Positions 1-8,931 of a DNA stretch of 64,000 nucleotides are shown here, in pieces; positions within the stretch are counted from its first letter, which is position 1, and the number at the start of each line of letters is the position of its first letter. Location: NCBI GenBank assembly GCA_019753175.1, contig JAIELK010000015.1:1-64000 (forward strand), written 5' to 3'. The notes beneath the pieces are model-generated. The model saw only the letters and a program-made list of their open reading frames with translations, had not been told where the DNA came from and ran no database searches. The DNA is from Hyphomonadaceae bacterium. GTDB taxonomy: Bacteria > Pseudomonadota > Alphaproteobacteria > Caulobacterales > Aquidulcibacteraceae. The position numbers and the translations under genes were made by a program.

Positions 1-245
1 TTGAAAGCCTGGTTGGACGGCAGCGGGGCCCAGGCGGTGGTCGCCGCCGCCCATGTCAGAAAAATTATGAGAATCAGCAATATGGGAGGAGGTTTCCGAA
101 ACCCGGCTGCCGCCAGCGAGGGGCGAAAAACCAGGAGACCCGCGACACTGAGCATAACCGGCAGCGCCATGGCGCCTCCGATCGCCGCAGCCGGCAAGAC
201 CGCGAAGAACGCCATCATGACAAGGCTGTCGAGCGAGAGCTTCAT
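1..245 (-). CDS. O-antigen ligase/polymerase-like membrane protein (partial, N-terminus only)
   Basis: The reading frame runs off the left edge, so only about the first 81 residues are present. The start is an ATG at 245 preceded by a clear ribosome site (aagggaga) about 5 bases upstream. The residues form a hydrophobic N-terminus (MKLSLDSLVMMAFFAVLPAA), a second membrane segment around residues 45-60 and the stretch TAWAPLPSNQA. N-termini of this kind, ending in a W-x-P-x-P loop, are common in O-antigen ligase/polymerase (Wzy/WaaL) family proteins. Function is inferred from that resemblance only. A second protein of the family is encoded at 61314-62582. A different polytopic membrane protein cannot be excluded because most of the gene is outside the window. 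Confidence 0.55.
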   Translation of the reverse strand, partial: MKLSLDSLVMMAFFAVLPAAAIGGAMALPVMLSVAGLLVFRPSLAAAGFRKPPPILLILIIFLTWAAATTAWAPLPSNQAF

Positions 246-424
246 GCCGGTCTCCCTTCGTCGCCTTGTCACAGCGGGCCAGCGCGCACAATGCAGGCGC
301 CGCTGTTCACGTCGGATATTTCACCCTCCGATGCTTGTCGGCAGCGAGATTTTAGGCTTTGTTACCCCCAAGGCGCGTATACCATAAGGTGGACGCGGCA
401 GAATGCGCGCGGGGAGCTTGGCAA

Positions 425-1042
425 ATGGCCGGGAGCGAGTTCGAACGCGAAGTCAAAGACATCGTGGTAAAGTCTGGGTTAACGGGCGTCGCCGCGACTG
501 TGCTCGCGGTAACGATGTGCTCGCCCGCCGGGCTGGGCGGCATGATTGGGACGAGCCTCGCCTCCGGCTTTGGCGGCGACCCGAACAGCGCCTCCGAAAA
601 CCCTTACGCCAACTTGCCGCCTTATCCAGCGCCGCTTACGAACGAGGAAATCTCGGATATTCGTGGGCAGCTGGCGTCGACCTCGGCCTCGATGGAGATT
701 ACGCGCGCGGCGACCAATCCGCGTATCGAGCGCGTGCGCTCGCTCGCCATGGTCGACGGCCTTGTCAGCTTTAGCGCCATGCCGCGAGCGACCCCCGCGC
801 CCGTGGTGCCACAGCTGGCTCACGCAACGCCGACGCCCGCGCCGGTACTGCCCCAAGTCGCTGCAGCGGAGCAGCCAATCGAGCAGGCGCCGGTCATGAG
901 AGCCAGCCTCGCTGCCGATGCGCCGTCGGTCGAGACCACACCGGTGAGCTACATCAGCGTCGACGGCGGAGACGCGTTCGGCCAAGCAGAGTTTACGCAT
1001 CTCGAGTTTGCCGACCTGCTGCTCGCCAGCGACCAGCTCTAA
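425..1042 (+). CDS. hypothetical protein, Ala/Pro-rich with N-terminal hydrophobic segment
   Basis: This is a 205-residue protein that I do not recognise. I chose the ATG at 425 because a ggggag site lies 8 bases upstream; an in-frame start at 359 has no ribosome site. Residues about 17-45 are hydrophobic and could anchor the protein in, or export it through, the inner membrane. The rest is low in complexity, with Ala/Pro/Thr-rich stretches around residues 115-160 (repeated PAPV motifs) that look disordered. No catalytic motif is visible. It stands alone between a divergent membrane protein gene and the convergent terC-like gene. Confidence 0.6.
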   Translation: MAGSEFEREVKDIVVKSGLTGVAATVLAVTMCSPAGLGGMIGTSLASGFGGDPNSASENPYANLPPYPAPLTNEEISDIRGQLASTSASMEITRAATNPRIERVRSLAMVDGLVSFSAMPRATPAPVVPQLAHATPTPAPVLPQVAAAEQPIEQAPVMRASLAADAPSVETTPVSYISVDGGDAFGQAEFTHLEFADLLLASDQL

Positions 1043-1064
1043 ACTCGAATCACTTCTAGAGAAC

Positions 1065-1081
1065 GCGGGGCCTAACCCCGC
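1065..1081. terminator. weak hairpin between convergent genes
   Basis: A 6-bp stem (GCGGGG/CCCCGC) with loop CCTAA lies between the stop of the hypothetical gene at 1042 and the convergent stop of the terC-like gene at 1082. There is no T-run on either side, so a rho-independent terminator role is only suggested by position. Confidence 0.25.
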
Positions 1082-2158
1082 CTATTCGGCGGGGGCGTTC
1101 AGCGTCTTCGGCTTGAAGTCGTCGTGTCGCGTCTTCCACAGCGAGTAGACAACACCGCCCGTAATCAAGGCGAGCGTGATGCTGAGCGACCACTCGGCCG
1201 GAAATTTGCCGCCCGGGAAGAGGTCGCCAAGGAAGATCTTCGAGCCGATGAAGACGAGCGTCATCGCCAGCGCGTACTTGAGGTACTTGAAGCGTTCCAC
1301 CATGGCTGCAAGCGCGAAGAACAGGGCGCGCAGGCCGAGAATCGCGAAGATGTTCGAGGTGTAGACGATGTAGGCGTCGCTGGTGATGGCGAAGATCGCC
1401 GGCACCGAGTCGATCGCGAACACGAGATCGACGATCTCGACGAACATCAACGCCAGTAGAAGTGGCGTCGCGAACCAGCGCATCTTGCCGGTGTTGGGGT
1501 CGGGCAGCTTCACGCGGAACTTGTTGCCGTGCAGCGTTGGCGTCACGTTCATGCGCTTCTTGAGCCAAAGCAGAATTTTGTTCTGACTCATGTCCGGCTC
1601 GTGGTCGCCCTTCCGGAACATCAACACGCCAGTGATGATGAGGAACACGGCGAAGATGTAGAGCACCCACGAGAACTCGCTGACCAGCGCAGCGCCGAGG
1701 CCGATCACGATCGCGCGCAGCACGATGACGCCGATGATGCCCCAGAACAGCACCCGGTGTTGGTACTTCCGGGGGATCGCAAGATAAGCGAACACCATGG
1801 AGATGACGAAGACGTTGTCCATCGCCAGCGTCTTCTCGACCGCGAAGCCCGTCAGGTAGAGCTGCACTGCGGTCCAGGCCCGTTCTTCGCCGGTCACCGC
1901 CAAGAGTTGCGGATCGATTGAAGCGGTTGGCGAGGCGTTGTTGTAGAGTTGCCAGATGATCCAGGCGAAGCCGACGCCGATGGCGATGTAGAACGCCGAA
2001 AGCTTCAGCGATTCCCGAACGCCAATCTCGTGGTCCTTGCGGTTGACCACACCCAAATCGAAGGCGAGCAGCGCCACCACGGCAAGGATAAAGGCGAGCC
2101 AAATCCAGTTCGCTTTTCCAAGCGTTTCCGTGAACAGAATGCCCTGCAGCAGATCCAT
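1082..2158 (-). CDS. TerC/Alx family integral membrane protein
   Basis: The 358-residue protein has the length and signature of the TerC/Alx family: an N-terminal helix ending in LLAFDLGVVNRKDHEIGVRE, then ETLAMDNVFVIS and LVFAIDSVPAIFAIT, the conserved acidic segments inside membrane helices. About nine hydrophobic segments are visible. Members of the family are inner-membrane proteins linked to tellurite resistance and, for Alx/MntP-like relatives, to manganese export and metal supply to exported enzymes; which role applies here cannot be read from sequence. The ATG at 2158 is preceded only by a weak ribosome site. I looked for an obvious yybP-ykoY-type leader and did not see one in the short gap to the next gene. 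Confidence 0.9.
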   Translation of the reverse strand: MDLLQGILFTETLGKANWIWLAFILAVVALLAFDLGVVNRKDHEIGVRESLKLSAFYIAIGVGFAWIIWQLYNNASPTASIDPQLLAVTGEERAWTAVQLYLTGFAVEKTLAMDNVFVISMVFAYLAIPRKYQHRVLFWGIIGVIVLRAIVIGLGAALVSEFSWVLYIFAVFLIITGVLMFRKGDHEPDMSQNKILLWLKKRMNVTPTLHGNKFRVKLPDPNTGKMRWFATPLLLALMFVEIVDLVFAIDSVPAIFAITSDAYIVYTSNIFAILGLRALFFALAAMVERFKYLKYALAMTLVFIGSKIFLGDLFPGGKFPAEWSLSITLALITGGVVYSLWKTRHDDFKPKTLNAPAE

Positions 2159-2176
2159 TAGCTTTATTCCCGATTC

Positions 2177-2977
2177 TTAGGTCAATGTTTCGCGCACGCG
2201 GAACGCCTGCGACGCTTGTCGCGGCGGCGGTGTTTCAGTTGGTCGATAGCCGTCCCGCCCCAAGATCCACCGGCTTGGCGTCGCCTTATGGTCGTTCAAG
2301 GTCAGCACCACGAAGCCCAGTCCGTCGCCGCGCGCCCGCGACGAAGCGAGAGAAGGCGCGGTTACAAACAGCGCCTCTCCCCGCGCAATTGCGCTGTAGG
2401 CATGGACGTGCCCGGAGAGCACAATCGTCTTAGGCGTAGCGCCAAGCGCTTCCAGGCCAGCAATCCCGTGCCGGGTGCGCGCCGCGACACGCGCGTTTGG
2501 CGGTGTCTCCGGTGGGTGATGGCATCCAACAATTAGCCAACCTCTGGGCGCGATCGCTTCGGCGGCTTCTAACGCGCCAGCGACCTGGTCCCGCGCATAC
2601 ACGCCTTGCGACCAGTCGACGCGCCATTGCAGCGCACGAGCGGAATTGAAGGTAGTCACGGCGGCGCGTCCCCCTGCGTCGCCCCAGGTCTTGAGCATGC
2701 GAAGCTGCGCAAAGCGCTTGTACGGCTGTATCAGCCGCTCGTGCAGGGCGTAGACGGGAGCATCGTGATTGCCCGGACAGCCGACGATGGGCGCGTTGAT
2801 CTCGGCGAACCAATTCGCCGCTGCGGCGTACTCGCGGCGGCGTCCCGCTTGGGTAATGTCGCCTGTCACGACGATGCATGCCGGCGCCAACGCATTCAAA
2901 GCGTTTCGCGCCGCAGCGAGCGCGCGCGGACAGGCGTCTCCGAAATGGATATCGCTCAGGTGTGCGATCGTGAGCAT
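2177..2977 (-). CDS. calcineurin-like metallophosphoesterase
   Basis: This 266-residue protein carries the complete metallophosphoesterase set in order: LSDIHFGD, VTGDITQ, CPGNHDAP, GCHHPP and SGHVHAYS. These residues bind a di-metal centre that hydrolyses phosphoesters; close relatives include CpdA-like cyclic nucleotide phosphodiesterases, but the substrate is not evident. I placed the start at the ATG at 2977 because the core begins immediately after it (MLTIAHLSD); a longer frame to 3013 would extend further into the upstream gene. The gene overlaps the end of the lipid kinase gene by 22 bases, so the two are probably translated as a pair. Confidence 0.85.
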   Translation of the reverse strand: MLTIAHLSDIHFGDACPRALAAARNALNALAPACIVVTGDITQAGRRREYAAAANWFAEINAPIVGCPGNHDAPVYALHERLIQPYKRFAQLRMLKTWGDAGGRAAVTTFNSARALQWRVDWSQGVYARDQVAGALEAAEAIAPRGWLIVGCHHPPETPPNARVAARTRHGIAGLEALGATPKTIVLSGHVHAYSAIARGEALFVTAPSLASSRARGDGLGFVVLTLNDHKATPSRWILGRDGYRPTETPPPRQASQAFRVRETLT

Positions 2978-3927
2978 AAGTCGCCGAAGGGAATCCGCCA
3001 GGCCAATCCGCAACGCTGGTTATAGCGGACGAGAGCGTTCGAGGGGACAGCAATCGCCTCGCCGTCAAGCAGAGCCGGAATGCGATCGTGGGGTGAGTCA
3101 ATCTTGAGCGCGACGGTCTGCGAGACATCGATGTTCGCGTCACGCCGCCACGTGCCGGTGAGGACCGACGGCGCCAGCGTGATCGGTTCCAGCCAATTCT
3201 CCCAGTGCGCAGCGGCGACTTCGAGACTGGAAGCGCGCGCCGGGCGAGACAGGCCGAACGCGGCGTCGATCGGACCGACGCCAACGATCGCGCAATTGTA
3301 GGGACGCGCCGAGCCGCTCAGGCTGAAGGTAGGACGAAACACCGATGAAAGGCGGGGCAACGCGCGCAGGATGCGCGGCAAGCGACCTCGGCGGATGTGT
3401 TCCCGCACCGCGCTGAGCAGCATTGGAGCGCCGTAGCCCGAGGCCACAAAGAACTTGTGGCCGGCGACTTGACCGCCGGGAATCCAATCGGCCTCGCCGA
3501 AGCGGAGGCGGTCGATGATGCGTTCAGCGCTGCTTGAGCCGTAGAGCGCGCGGGCGATGCGATTGAGCGTTCCTCCCGGAAGCGGCGCCGTGGCGATGCC
3601 CAATGGCGAAAGCGTCTCGAGCGCTGTCCGCGCCGTGCCGTCGCCGCCGAGCACGACCACCATGTCGGGCGCATCTTTGGCGATGGATCGCAGTGAGCGC
3701 TCGAGGTTTGCCCCGTCCGTGCGTTCTGTGCGCACGGACGGGCCGAACGTGTGTTCGAGGTAGGCCGCTAGACGACGCTGGCGGGCCTGGTTGGCGCCGT
3801 TCGCGGCAACATTGACGAGGGCGGCGACTCGCGGCCGCAGGCGGCGGACCGGAGCAAGCGCACTCGCACTCCAGCGCGCAATGCTTGTTGAGCCTTCCGG
3901 TGGCGAGGGGTCGGATTCTGCGCGCAT
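2956..3927 (-). CDS. diacylglycerol kinase family lipid kinase
   Basis: The 323-residue protein has the DAGK catalytic fold: a Rossmann-like start (RVAALVNVAANGANQ), the nucleotide-binding GGDGTARTALE and the substrate loop PLPGGTLNRIARAL. Such enzymes phosphorylate diacylglycerol, sphingoid bases or related lipids at the inner membrane. Residues 1-30 are an Arg/Ala/Ser-rich extension. The ATG at 3927 follows a good gaggagc ribosome site. It overlaps the downstream phosphoesterase, so a kinase and a phosphoesterase are co-expressed, which could mean lipid phosphate turnover; that link is inference. Confidence 0.85.
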   Translation of the reverse strand: MRAESDPSPPEGSTSIARWSASALAPVRRLRPRVAALVNVAANGANQARQRRLAAYLEHTFGPSVRTERTDGANLERSLRSIAKDAPDMVVVLGGDGTARTALETLSPLGIATAPLPGGTLNRIARALYGSSSAERIIDRLRFGEADWIPGGQVAGHKFFVASGYGAPMLLSAVREHIRRGRLPRILRALPRLSSVFRPTFSLSGSARPYNCAIVGVGPIDAAFGLSRPARASSLEVAAAHWENWLEPITLAPSVLTGTWRRDANIDVSQTVALKIDSPHDRIPALLDGEAIAVPSNALVRYNQRCGLAWRIPFGDLCSRSHT

Positions 3928-4145
3928 GGTGCTCCTCGATTCAGCGATTGGGAGCTAGTGCGAAGCCAGCTAAGGACAGCACTGGGTCAGGCTCTCGCCT
4001 GTCTCTCCCAATGCGGTCCGACATCGCGCGCATGCGCCAGAGGGGCCCGGTCCGCGTTCACAACGTGTGATGGGTTTCAACGCGCGCAAGCGCCGCGCTG
4101 ACCAGAAACGGCAATATGTGCAATGCGTAACCTTTATGGCGGCCG

Positions 4146-5762
4146 TCAGAACTGCCAATACAGGAACTCGCTGTCGCCGGTGACGCGCACCATAGACACC
4201 GCCGCCAGTACCGCAACGAACGCCAACCACGGCAAAGTCGGTCTCCAATACACGGCGGGGCCAATGTTTAAGAGCCGCGGCGGCCGGGTCACCGTGTAGA
4301 GCGTGGGTTCGTACTTGGACAGCAATTGCACAGAGTTCGGGGCCAGCAGCGCAATAGCCAGCAGCGCCGCCATAATCGCCGTCGACGTCACGAACGAAGC
4401 GAAATAGACCTCGCCGGTCAGCAGCGCCATGCCGCCGAGCTGCGGCGCTCCGATCGCTTCCGCGACACCGTTCGGCAGACCGAGCCCGCTCAATCCCGCC
4501 ATGCCTTTGAGCAGGTTGAACGCTGTCGCCAGATCGGGCGCGCGGAACAGCACCATGGCGATAGCCACCGCCACGAAGGTTACGGCGAATCCCATAAGGC
4601 GCGCGACGAAACCGCCTGCGCGCATGTGCTTCGGGGCGTACTGACGCCATGCATGGTTGATGACGAGATAGCCGCCGTGCAGCAGACCCCACAGGATGAA
4701 GGTGTAGCCGGCGCCGTGCCAGAACCCGGAGAGCAGCATGGTCAGCACCGTCGGCGCCGCAAGCACCACGAAGAATGCGCTCGCCTTCGATCCGTGCGCT
4801 TTGAGCGCTGGCTTGCCAGCCGCGGCGCGGCGGCGGGTCAGATGCAGAGCGATCGGATTGTAGACGTAAGCGGTAAGGAAGCGCGTGAGCGTGATATGCC
4901 AGCGCAGCCAGAACTCGATGATATTGGACGCCTTGAGCGGTGAGTCAAAATTGATCGGCAGGCGGATGCCGAACAGGAGCGCCGCGCCGCAGGCCATGTC
5001 GCTATAGCCGGAGAAGTCAAAATAGATCTGCAGCGTGAAGCCGATGGCGGCGCTCCAGGCCTGCAGCATGGTGGCGGCCGCGCCGCTGGCCGCGTACTCG
5101 AAGACGGGCGTCACGTGTGCGGCGACCCCGTCCGCGAGCACTACCTTCTTGAACAGGCCGAGCACAAAGAGCGTGAGCCCCGCTGCCGCGAGCGTCGAGT
5201 CGAAACGGCATGTGATCCGTTCGTACTGCGGCACAGCTTCGCGGTAATGGATGATCGGGCCGGCAATCAGCTGCGGGAAGAACAGCACGAAGAGCAGGTA
5301 GTCGCGCGTCGTGAAGTCCTTGACGCGGCCGCCGGCGACATCAATCAGCAGGGCAATTTTTTGGAACGTAATGAAAGACAGACCGAGCGGCAGAATGATC
5401 TGCTCGATCGAATAACCGGCGCCAGTGACGTCGTTGGCGACGTCCACGGCGAAGTTCGCGTACTTGAAATACCCCAGCAGGGCGACGTTGAAGATGATTC
5501 CGAGCGCCAGCACCAACGCGCGCAAGCCCGTGCGCGTGTCATCTGCCGCAAGCGTCAGCAGCGCGCGCGCGAGCACGAAATTGATCGCGATGGATGGCAG
5601 GATCACCCACAGATTGGCCGGTCTCCACCACGCATAGAAGAAGAGCGAGGCCGCGATCAGCCAGCCCAGCGCTAGCGATCGTGAGAAGCGGCCAAGCAGG
5701 AGGAAGCCCAGAACCGTCGCGGGCAGGAACGCCAGGATGAACTCGTAGGAATTGAAAAGCAT
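4146..5762 (-). CDS. MBOAT family O-acyltransferase (AlgI/DltB-like)
   Basis: The 538-residue polytopic protein shows MBOAT hallmarks: IYFDFSGYSDMACG (about residues 246-259), EFWLRWHITLTRF (His289) and SGFWHGAGYTFILWGLLHGG with the invariant His349. DltB and AlgI use this His and a cytoplasm-facing funnel to pass an acyl group across the inner membrane to an outside acceptor. It is the last gene of a four-gene operon after SGNH, FkbH-like and ACP genes. It starts 15 bases after the ACP stop, and its ribosome site falls in a run of eight Gs on the coding strand. The pairing of carrier protein and MBOAT matches DltC-DltB, so I infer that it takes an acyl group from the adjacent ACP. Confidence 0.93.
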   Translation of the reverse strand: MLFNSYEFILAFLPATVLGFLLLGRFSRSLALGWLIAASLFFYAWWRPANLWVILPSIAINFVLARALLTLAADDTRTGLRALVLALGIIFNVALLGYFKYANFAVDVANDVTGAGYSIEQIILPLGLSFITFQKIALLIDVAGGRVKDFTTRDYLLFVLFFPQLIAGPIIHYREAVPQYERITCRFDSTLAAAGLTLFVLGLFKKVVLADGVAAHVTPVFEYAASGAAATMLQAWSAAIGFTLQIYFDFSGYSDMACGAALLFGIRLPINFDSPLKASNIIEFWLRWHITLTRFLTAYVYNPIALHLTRRRAAAGKPALKAHGSKASAFFVVLAAPTVLTMLLSGFWHGAGYTFILWGLLHGGYLVINHAWRQYAPKHMRAGGFVARLMGFAVTFVAVAIAMVLFRAPDLATAFNLLKGMAGLSGLGLPNGVAEAIGAPQLGGMALLTGEVYFASFVTSTAIMAALLAIALLAPNSVQLLSKYEPTLYTVTRPPRLLNIGPAVYWRPTLPWLAFVAVLAAVSMVRVTGDSEFLYWQF

Positions 5763-5777
5763 GCCCCCCCCGGCGTC

Positions 5778-6020
5778 TCAACGTTGCAAGGCGCGGACTT
5801 CCTTGACGATGTCCCCGACTGTCTGAAACGATTCGACATCGGCGAGGCGAAAGCGCACGCCGAGTTGGCTTTCCACCGCGACGATGAAGTTCACATAAGC
5901 GAAGGAATCCCAGCCGGGCACTTCAGGTCGCGTGGTCGCCATTGTCAGGACGATCGAGGGATCGTCGAGCAGGTCGCGCAGGATTCCCGTCAGCGCATCG
6001 AGCAAGTCCTGATCAGTCAT
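5778..6020 (-). CDS. acyl carrier protein
   Basis: This 80-residue protein has the phosphopantetheine attachment motif GWDSF, with Ser39 as the modified residue, followed by the acidic helix expected of carrier proteins (ESQLGVRF, DVESFQTVGDIV). The start was set at the ATG at 6020, which overlaps the FkbH-like stop by 8 bases; an upstream in-frame ATG at 6119 would bury the start deep in that gene. Position between FkbH-like and MBOAT genes says it carries the acyl unit that one loads and the other unloads, as DltC does in the Dlt pathway. It is not the housekeeping AcpP, which normally sits with fabG and fabF. Confidence 0.93.
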   Translation of the reverse strand: MTDQDLLDALTGILRDLLDDPSIVLTMATTRPEVPGWDSFAYVNFIVAVESQLGVRFRLADVESFQTVGDIVKEVRALQR

Positions 6021-7902
6021 CGGCTTCAGCCTTTCTCGTGATGCAGGTGCGGCGTGGCGCGTAGCCTTGGAGGCGCAGAACCCAACGTTTTCCGCCGCCG
6101 ATGTCGCCCGCATGCGCAAACCCTAGCTGGGAAAACAGGTCGTTGACGACGCCGTTTCTCTCGGTCTTGACGTGATCGGCGACGAGTTCAGTCACGCCGC
6201 GCGCGCGCGCCGCATCCACCAGAATGTTCATCGCCTCGTATTCGAGCTCACGTCCGAAGACGCGGCAGCTCATCACCCAATTCACGAGTTCAAGCGTAGC
6301 GGCATCGCTGGCATGCGGCGTCAGCAGCATGGCGCCGACAATCCCATTGTCACCGAACTTGTCCAATAGGCGAAATTGCAGATGAAGCGCCCGTGGATCT
6401 TCGCTGATGTGCGATACCTCGGCCTCGGTGCGGCGGAGACCGGTGGTGTTGAACTGATTGGTCTTGTTGATGAGTTGGGTGACGCGCGCCAAGTTGAAGG
6501 GCGTGACCGGCCCGTAGACCGCCGTCATCTGCAGCTGCTCAAGGAAGGCGCCCATGCCTCCGGCGTTGACGCGGGCCGCTTCTCGGTTGGCGTTGGCGGC
6601 GTATTGCGCCGAGCGCAGCGCGTCATCCTCGGTGAAGGCAGTCGCCTCGAAGTAGCCCGCATCGGCGAGGCAGCTTACGAAGTGAGCCGGGTCCGCCGGC
6701 AGCTCAGGCGTTGCGACCATGGGGAGGGCGCCGCGTACCCGCGCACGCTCTGCTGGGTTGTCGTCGACCAAGACGAGTGCATCGAGCCCGATATTCAGCT
6801 GCGATGCGATGCGCTCAAGATTGGCGGCCTTGTCGTCCCAATTGGCGACGAACGCGGCGAAGTCTTCGCGCCGTAACAGCATCTCGGGGTGGTCCCGAAA
6901 CGCCGCCTCGGCGATCGCGGGATCGTTTTTCGAACACACAGCCAAGATCACGCCCCGTTCGGACAACCGCTTGGCGTAGCGCTGTAGCGCCAAGTGCGCT
7001 TCGCCGACCGGATTGCCCTGACCCAAGACGATGCCGCCGACGCCATCGTCGCCGACAACTCCGCCCCACAATGTGTTGTCGAGGTCAAGCACGAGGCATT
7101 TGCGCGATCTGCCGCGCAGCGCGGCGACGATGCGCGCGACGAGCTCCCCAAAGGCCGGCGCGGCTGTCGGCGCGATCTCCATCTTGGCTTGCAGCCAACG
7201 GACGGGGTCGAACCACACGTCGCGTCCATCGCGGGCCATCGCACGAGCGGCGTCGAGCCAGAGCACATTGTGTTCTCGCGCCCGCTCTGTGAGCAGCGTG
7301 TTGAGACGCGCGGTGAGCCGGGCAGGCCCCGCAGGCGCCAGCGCGTCGAATTCACCGAAGAGCGGCGCTTCGAGATCGAGGAATGATTGCTGGATGACGG
7401 TGGCGTCAAAGCGCTCGACAGCCTCGCGCCACAGCGCATCGATGTCGTTGACAGCGGCCGCTATCGCTGCATCCGCGGCAGCGACGGGCGCGTCGAGCGG
7501 TTGGGCGCCGAGGAAGTCCCACGTGCTCAGGCTGAACAACACGACGTCTGGACTGAACGCGTGCAGGGCCGAGCCTTTGACGAACAGGTCCTGGCGGACC
7601 TGGCCAAAGGGGCAGACATAAGTCTCGATCAAGAGCGCCCGTCGCAATCCAGCCACGCGGATCGCTGGGATGAGGTGGTCGGCTGTGCTGGAGGCCAAGA
7701 TCGCCACCCGCACGGTTTCAAACCGAGAGCGCGAGGGCTTTGGCGCTTTGCGCAACGCCGCGTCGAGCTGCATGAGTTCAAGGTAGGATAGGCGGGTGTT
7801 CGCAAGCGTTGCGAGCCGTTCAAGGCGCTCGCCAGTGTCCACAGTCGCCGAAGCCGCTGCGAGATCGTTGCGGAACGATTCTGGCGACGGCAGCCACCTC
7901 AT
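6013..7902 (-). CDS. FkbH-like HAD-IIIC protein (acyl loading onto ACP)
   Basis: The 629-residue protein has the three-part FkbH layout: an N-terminal SGNH/flavodoxin-like domain (about 60-260), a HAD domain opening with VLDLDNTLWGG (Asp273, Asp275) with VLVDDNPAER later, and a C-terminal GNAT-like domain with FNTTGLRRTEAEV and DNGIVGAML. FkbH and its relatives in polyketide pathways take 1,3-bisphosphoglycerate, remove phosphate and load D-glyceryl onto an ACP; BryA-type relatives give lactyl-ACP. The next gene is an ACP overlapping by 8 bases, and the gene before it overlaps by 4, so all are co-translated. No polyketide genes are nearby, so I infer that the product goes to the MBOAT acyltransferase. 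Confidence 0.9.
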   Translation of the reverse strand: MRWLPSPESFRNDLAAASATVDTGERLERLATLANTRLSYLELMQLDAALRKAPKPSRSRFETVRVAILASSTADHLIPAIRVAGLRRALLIETYVCPFGQVRQDLFVKGSALHAFSPDVVLFSLSTWDFLGAQPLDAPVAAADAAIAAAVNDIDALWREAVERFDATVIQQSFLDLEAPLFGEFDALAPAGPARLTARLNTLLTERAREHNVLWLDAARAMARDGRDVWFDPVRWLQAKMEIAPTAAPAFGELVARIVAALRGRSRKCLVLDLDNTLWGGVVGDDGVGGIVLGQGNPVGEAHLALQRYAKRLSERGVILAVCSKNDPAIAEAAFRDHPEMLLRREDFAAFVANWDDKAANLERIASQLNIGLDALVLVDDNPAERARVRGALPMVATPELPADPAHFVSCLADAGYFEATAFTEDDALRSAQYAANANREAARVNAGGMGAFLEQLQMTAVYGPVTPFNLARVTQLINKTNQFNTTGLRRTEAEVSHISEDPRALHLQFRLLDKFGDNGIVGAMLLTPHASDAATLELVNWVMSCRVFGRELEYEAMNILVDAARARGVTELVADHVKTERNGVVNDLFSQLGFAHAGDIGGGKRWVLRLQGYAPRRTCITRKAEADD

Positions 7903-8900
7903 GGGTCGCCCTGATGCGTTGTGGGGGGCGGGTTGAGGCAGCGCTCCAGGATTGGGCCGGCGGCGTCGAAGAACGCCGCGGTGAAGCGCTGAGCGCTTTC
8001 TCGATCGAGATGCGAGCGGTCGAAGGTGCGCAAGCCCTCAAGGCTTGGCGAAACGAAGGTCACGCCCACGCTGGCAGCCAATGCTTCCATGGTCGGGCGG
8101 TTGCTTTCTTGCGGCGGCACATAGGTGAAGATCACACATTCGCGACTGACGCCCAAGTGCTCAACAAAGGAGGCGGCGACGTCGCGAAGCTCTGCGACAC
8201 GTCGCTCATCGAGCGGCAGCTCACGATCGACGCCGGACGGCTCGCCGAGATTGCGGCCAGCAAGACGCCACTGACCCGTCTCGCGATCGCGATAGAAGGA
8301 CATCGCGTCCCCGCAAGCGAAAGGCCAGCGTTCGCAAGTCCATTGGTGCGCGGTCTGCCACGCACGCTTTCCGCGATAGCGCGCGAGCGCGTCTTGGCGC
8401 GTCGCAACATAGCCGCCCGGAGCGGTCCAGTGATCGAGAAAGAAGTCGTCGGCGTTGATGACGTACGCGCGCGCACGCGGCTGGAGCTCGCGCACCAAAG
8501 GCGCAACGAAGCTGATGTTTTCGGTGTGGCTGAAGCCGAGCAAATAGAAGCTGGCGTCCTGGCGGGAAAACCAGCCGCCCAGTGCGGGTGCGGAAAAGCC
8601 GAATTGCAGCCGACTATTGCCGAGAAACAGCACTTCGGCGTCGCGTGCCTGCTCGCGGATGCGGGGTTCGAGATCGAACCAGAATGCGCCGTGGTCGTAG
8701 TCGCCGTAGGCGGTGCTCTCGCAGAGGCCGAGATAGTGATCGCCGCCATAGGCGGCGGGGCAGGCGAAAACACCGTTGACGCGCATGTGACCCAGAAACG
8801 CCGCCAACATCGCAAGCGCGAGGACCCCGGCATACACGCCGGGTCCCGGCGTCAGCCGCCGCCAAACACTGTGCGCCGCTGCACTCCCGGCGTCTGACAT
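7899..8900 (-). CDS. SGNH-like membrane-anchored protein (DltD/AlgJ-like)
   Basis: This 333-residue protein has one N-terminal membrane helix (about residues 22-38), then a soluble domain that should face the periplasm. Block I of an SGNH hydrolase fold is visible as VLFLGNSRLQFGF (candidate nucleophile Ser96), and a DxxH block near the end as FDRSHL (Asp294, His297), completing a Ser-Asp-His triad. A four-Cys N-terminal region (CPAA, GLCE) could form disulphides. I used the ATG at 8900; a GTG at 8951 is possible. It overlaps the FkbH-like gene by 4 bases. Topology and triad resemble DltD and AlgJ/AlgX-type partners of MBOAT proteins, so I infer that it completes acyl transfer to an outside acceptor. 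Confidence 0.8.
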   Translation of the reverse strand: MSDAGSAAAHSVWRRLTPGPGVYAGVLALAMLAAFLGHMRVNGVFACPAAYGGDHYLGLCESTAYGDYDHGAFWFDLEPRIREQARDAEVLFLGNSRLQFGFSAPALGGWFSRQDASFYLLGFSHTENISFVAPLVRELQPRARAYVINADDFFLDHWTAPGGYVATRQDALARYRGKRAWQTAHQWTCERWPFACGDAMSFYRDRETGQWRLAGRNLGEPSGVDRELPLDERRVAELRDVAASFVEHLGVSRECVIFTYVPPQESNRPTMEALAASVGVTFVSPSLEGLRTFDRSHLDRESAQRFTAAFFDAAGPILERCLNPPPTTHQGDP

Positions 8901-8931
8901 GAACACCGCCCATCGCCCGCTTTGGCGTCGC

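Noticed and set aside
5764-5771. Run of eight Cs (Gs on the coding strand) before the MBOAT start considered as a phase-variable tract
   Set aside because: Eight bases in a GC-rich genome is not unusual, the run is outside the coding frame and also serves as the ribosome site; without strain comparison there is no support.
7809-8897. A 362-codon plus-strand frame across the FkbH-like and SGNH genes
   Set aside because: It lies antisense to two genes with clear motifs and shows no domain of its own.
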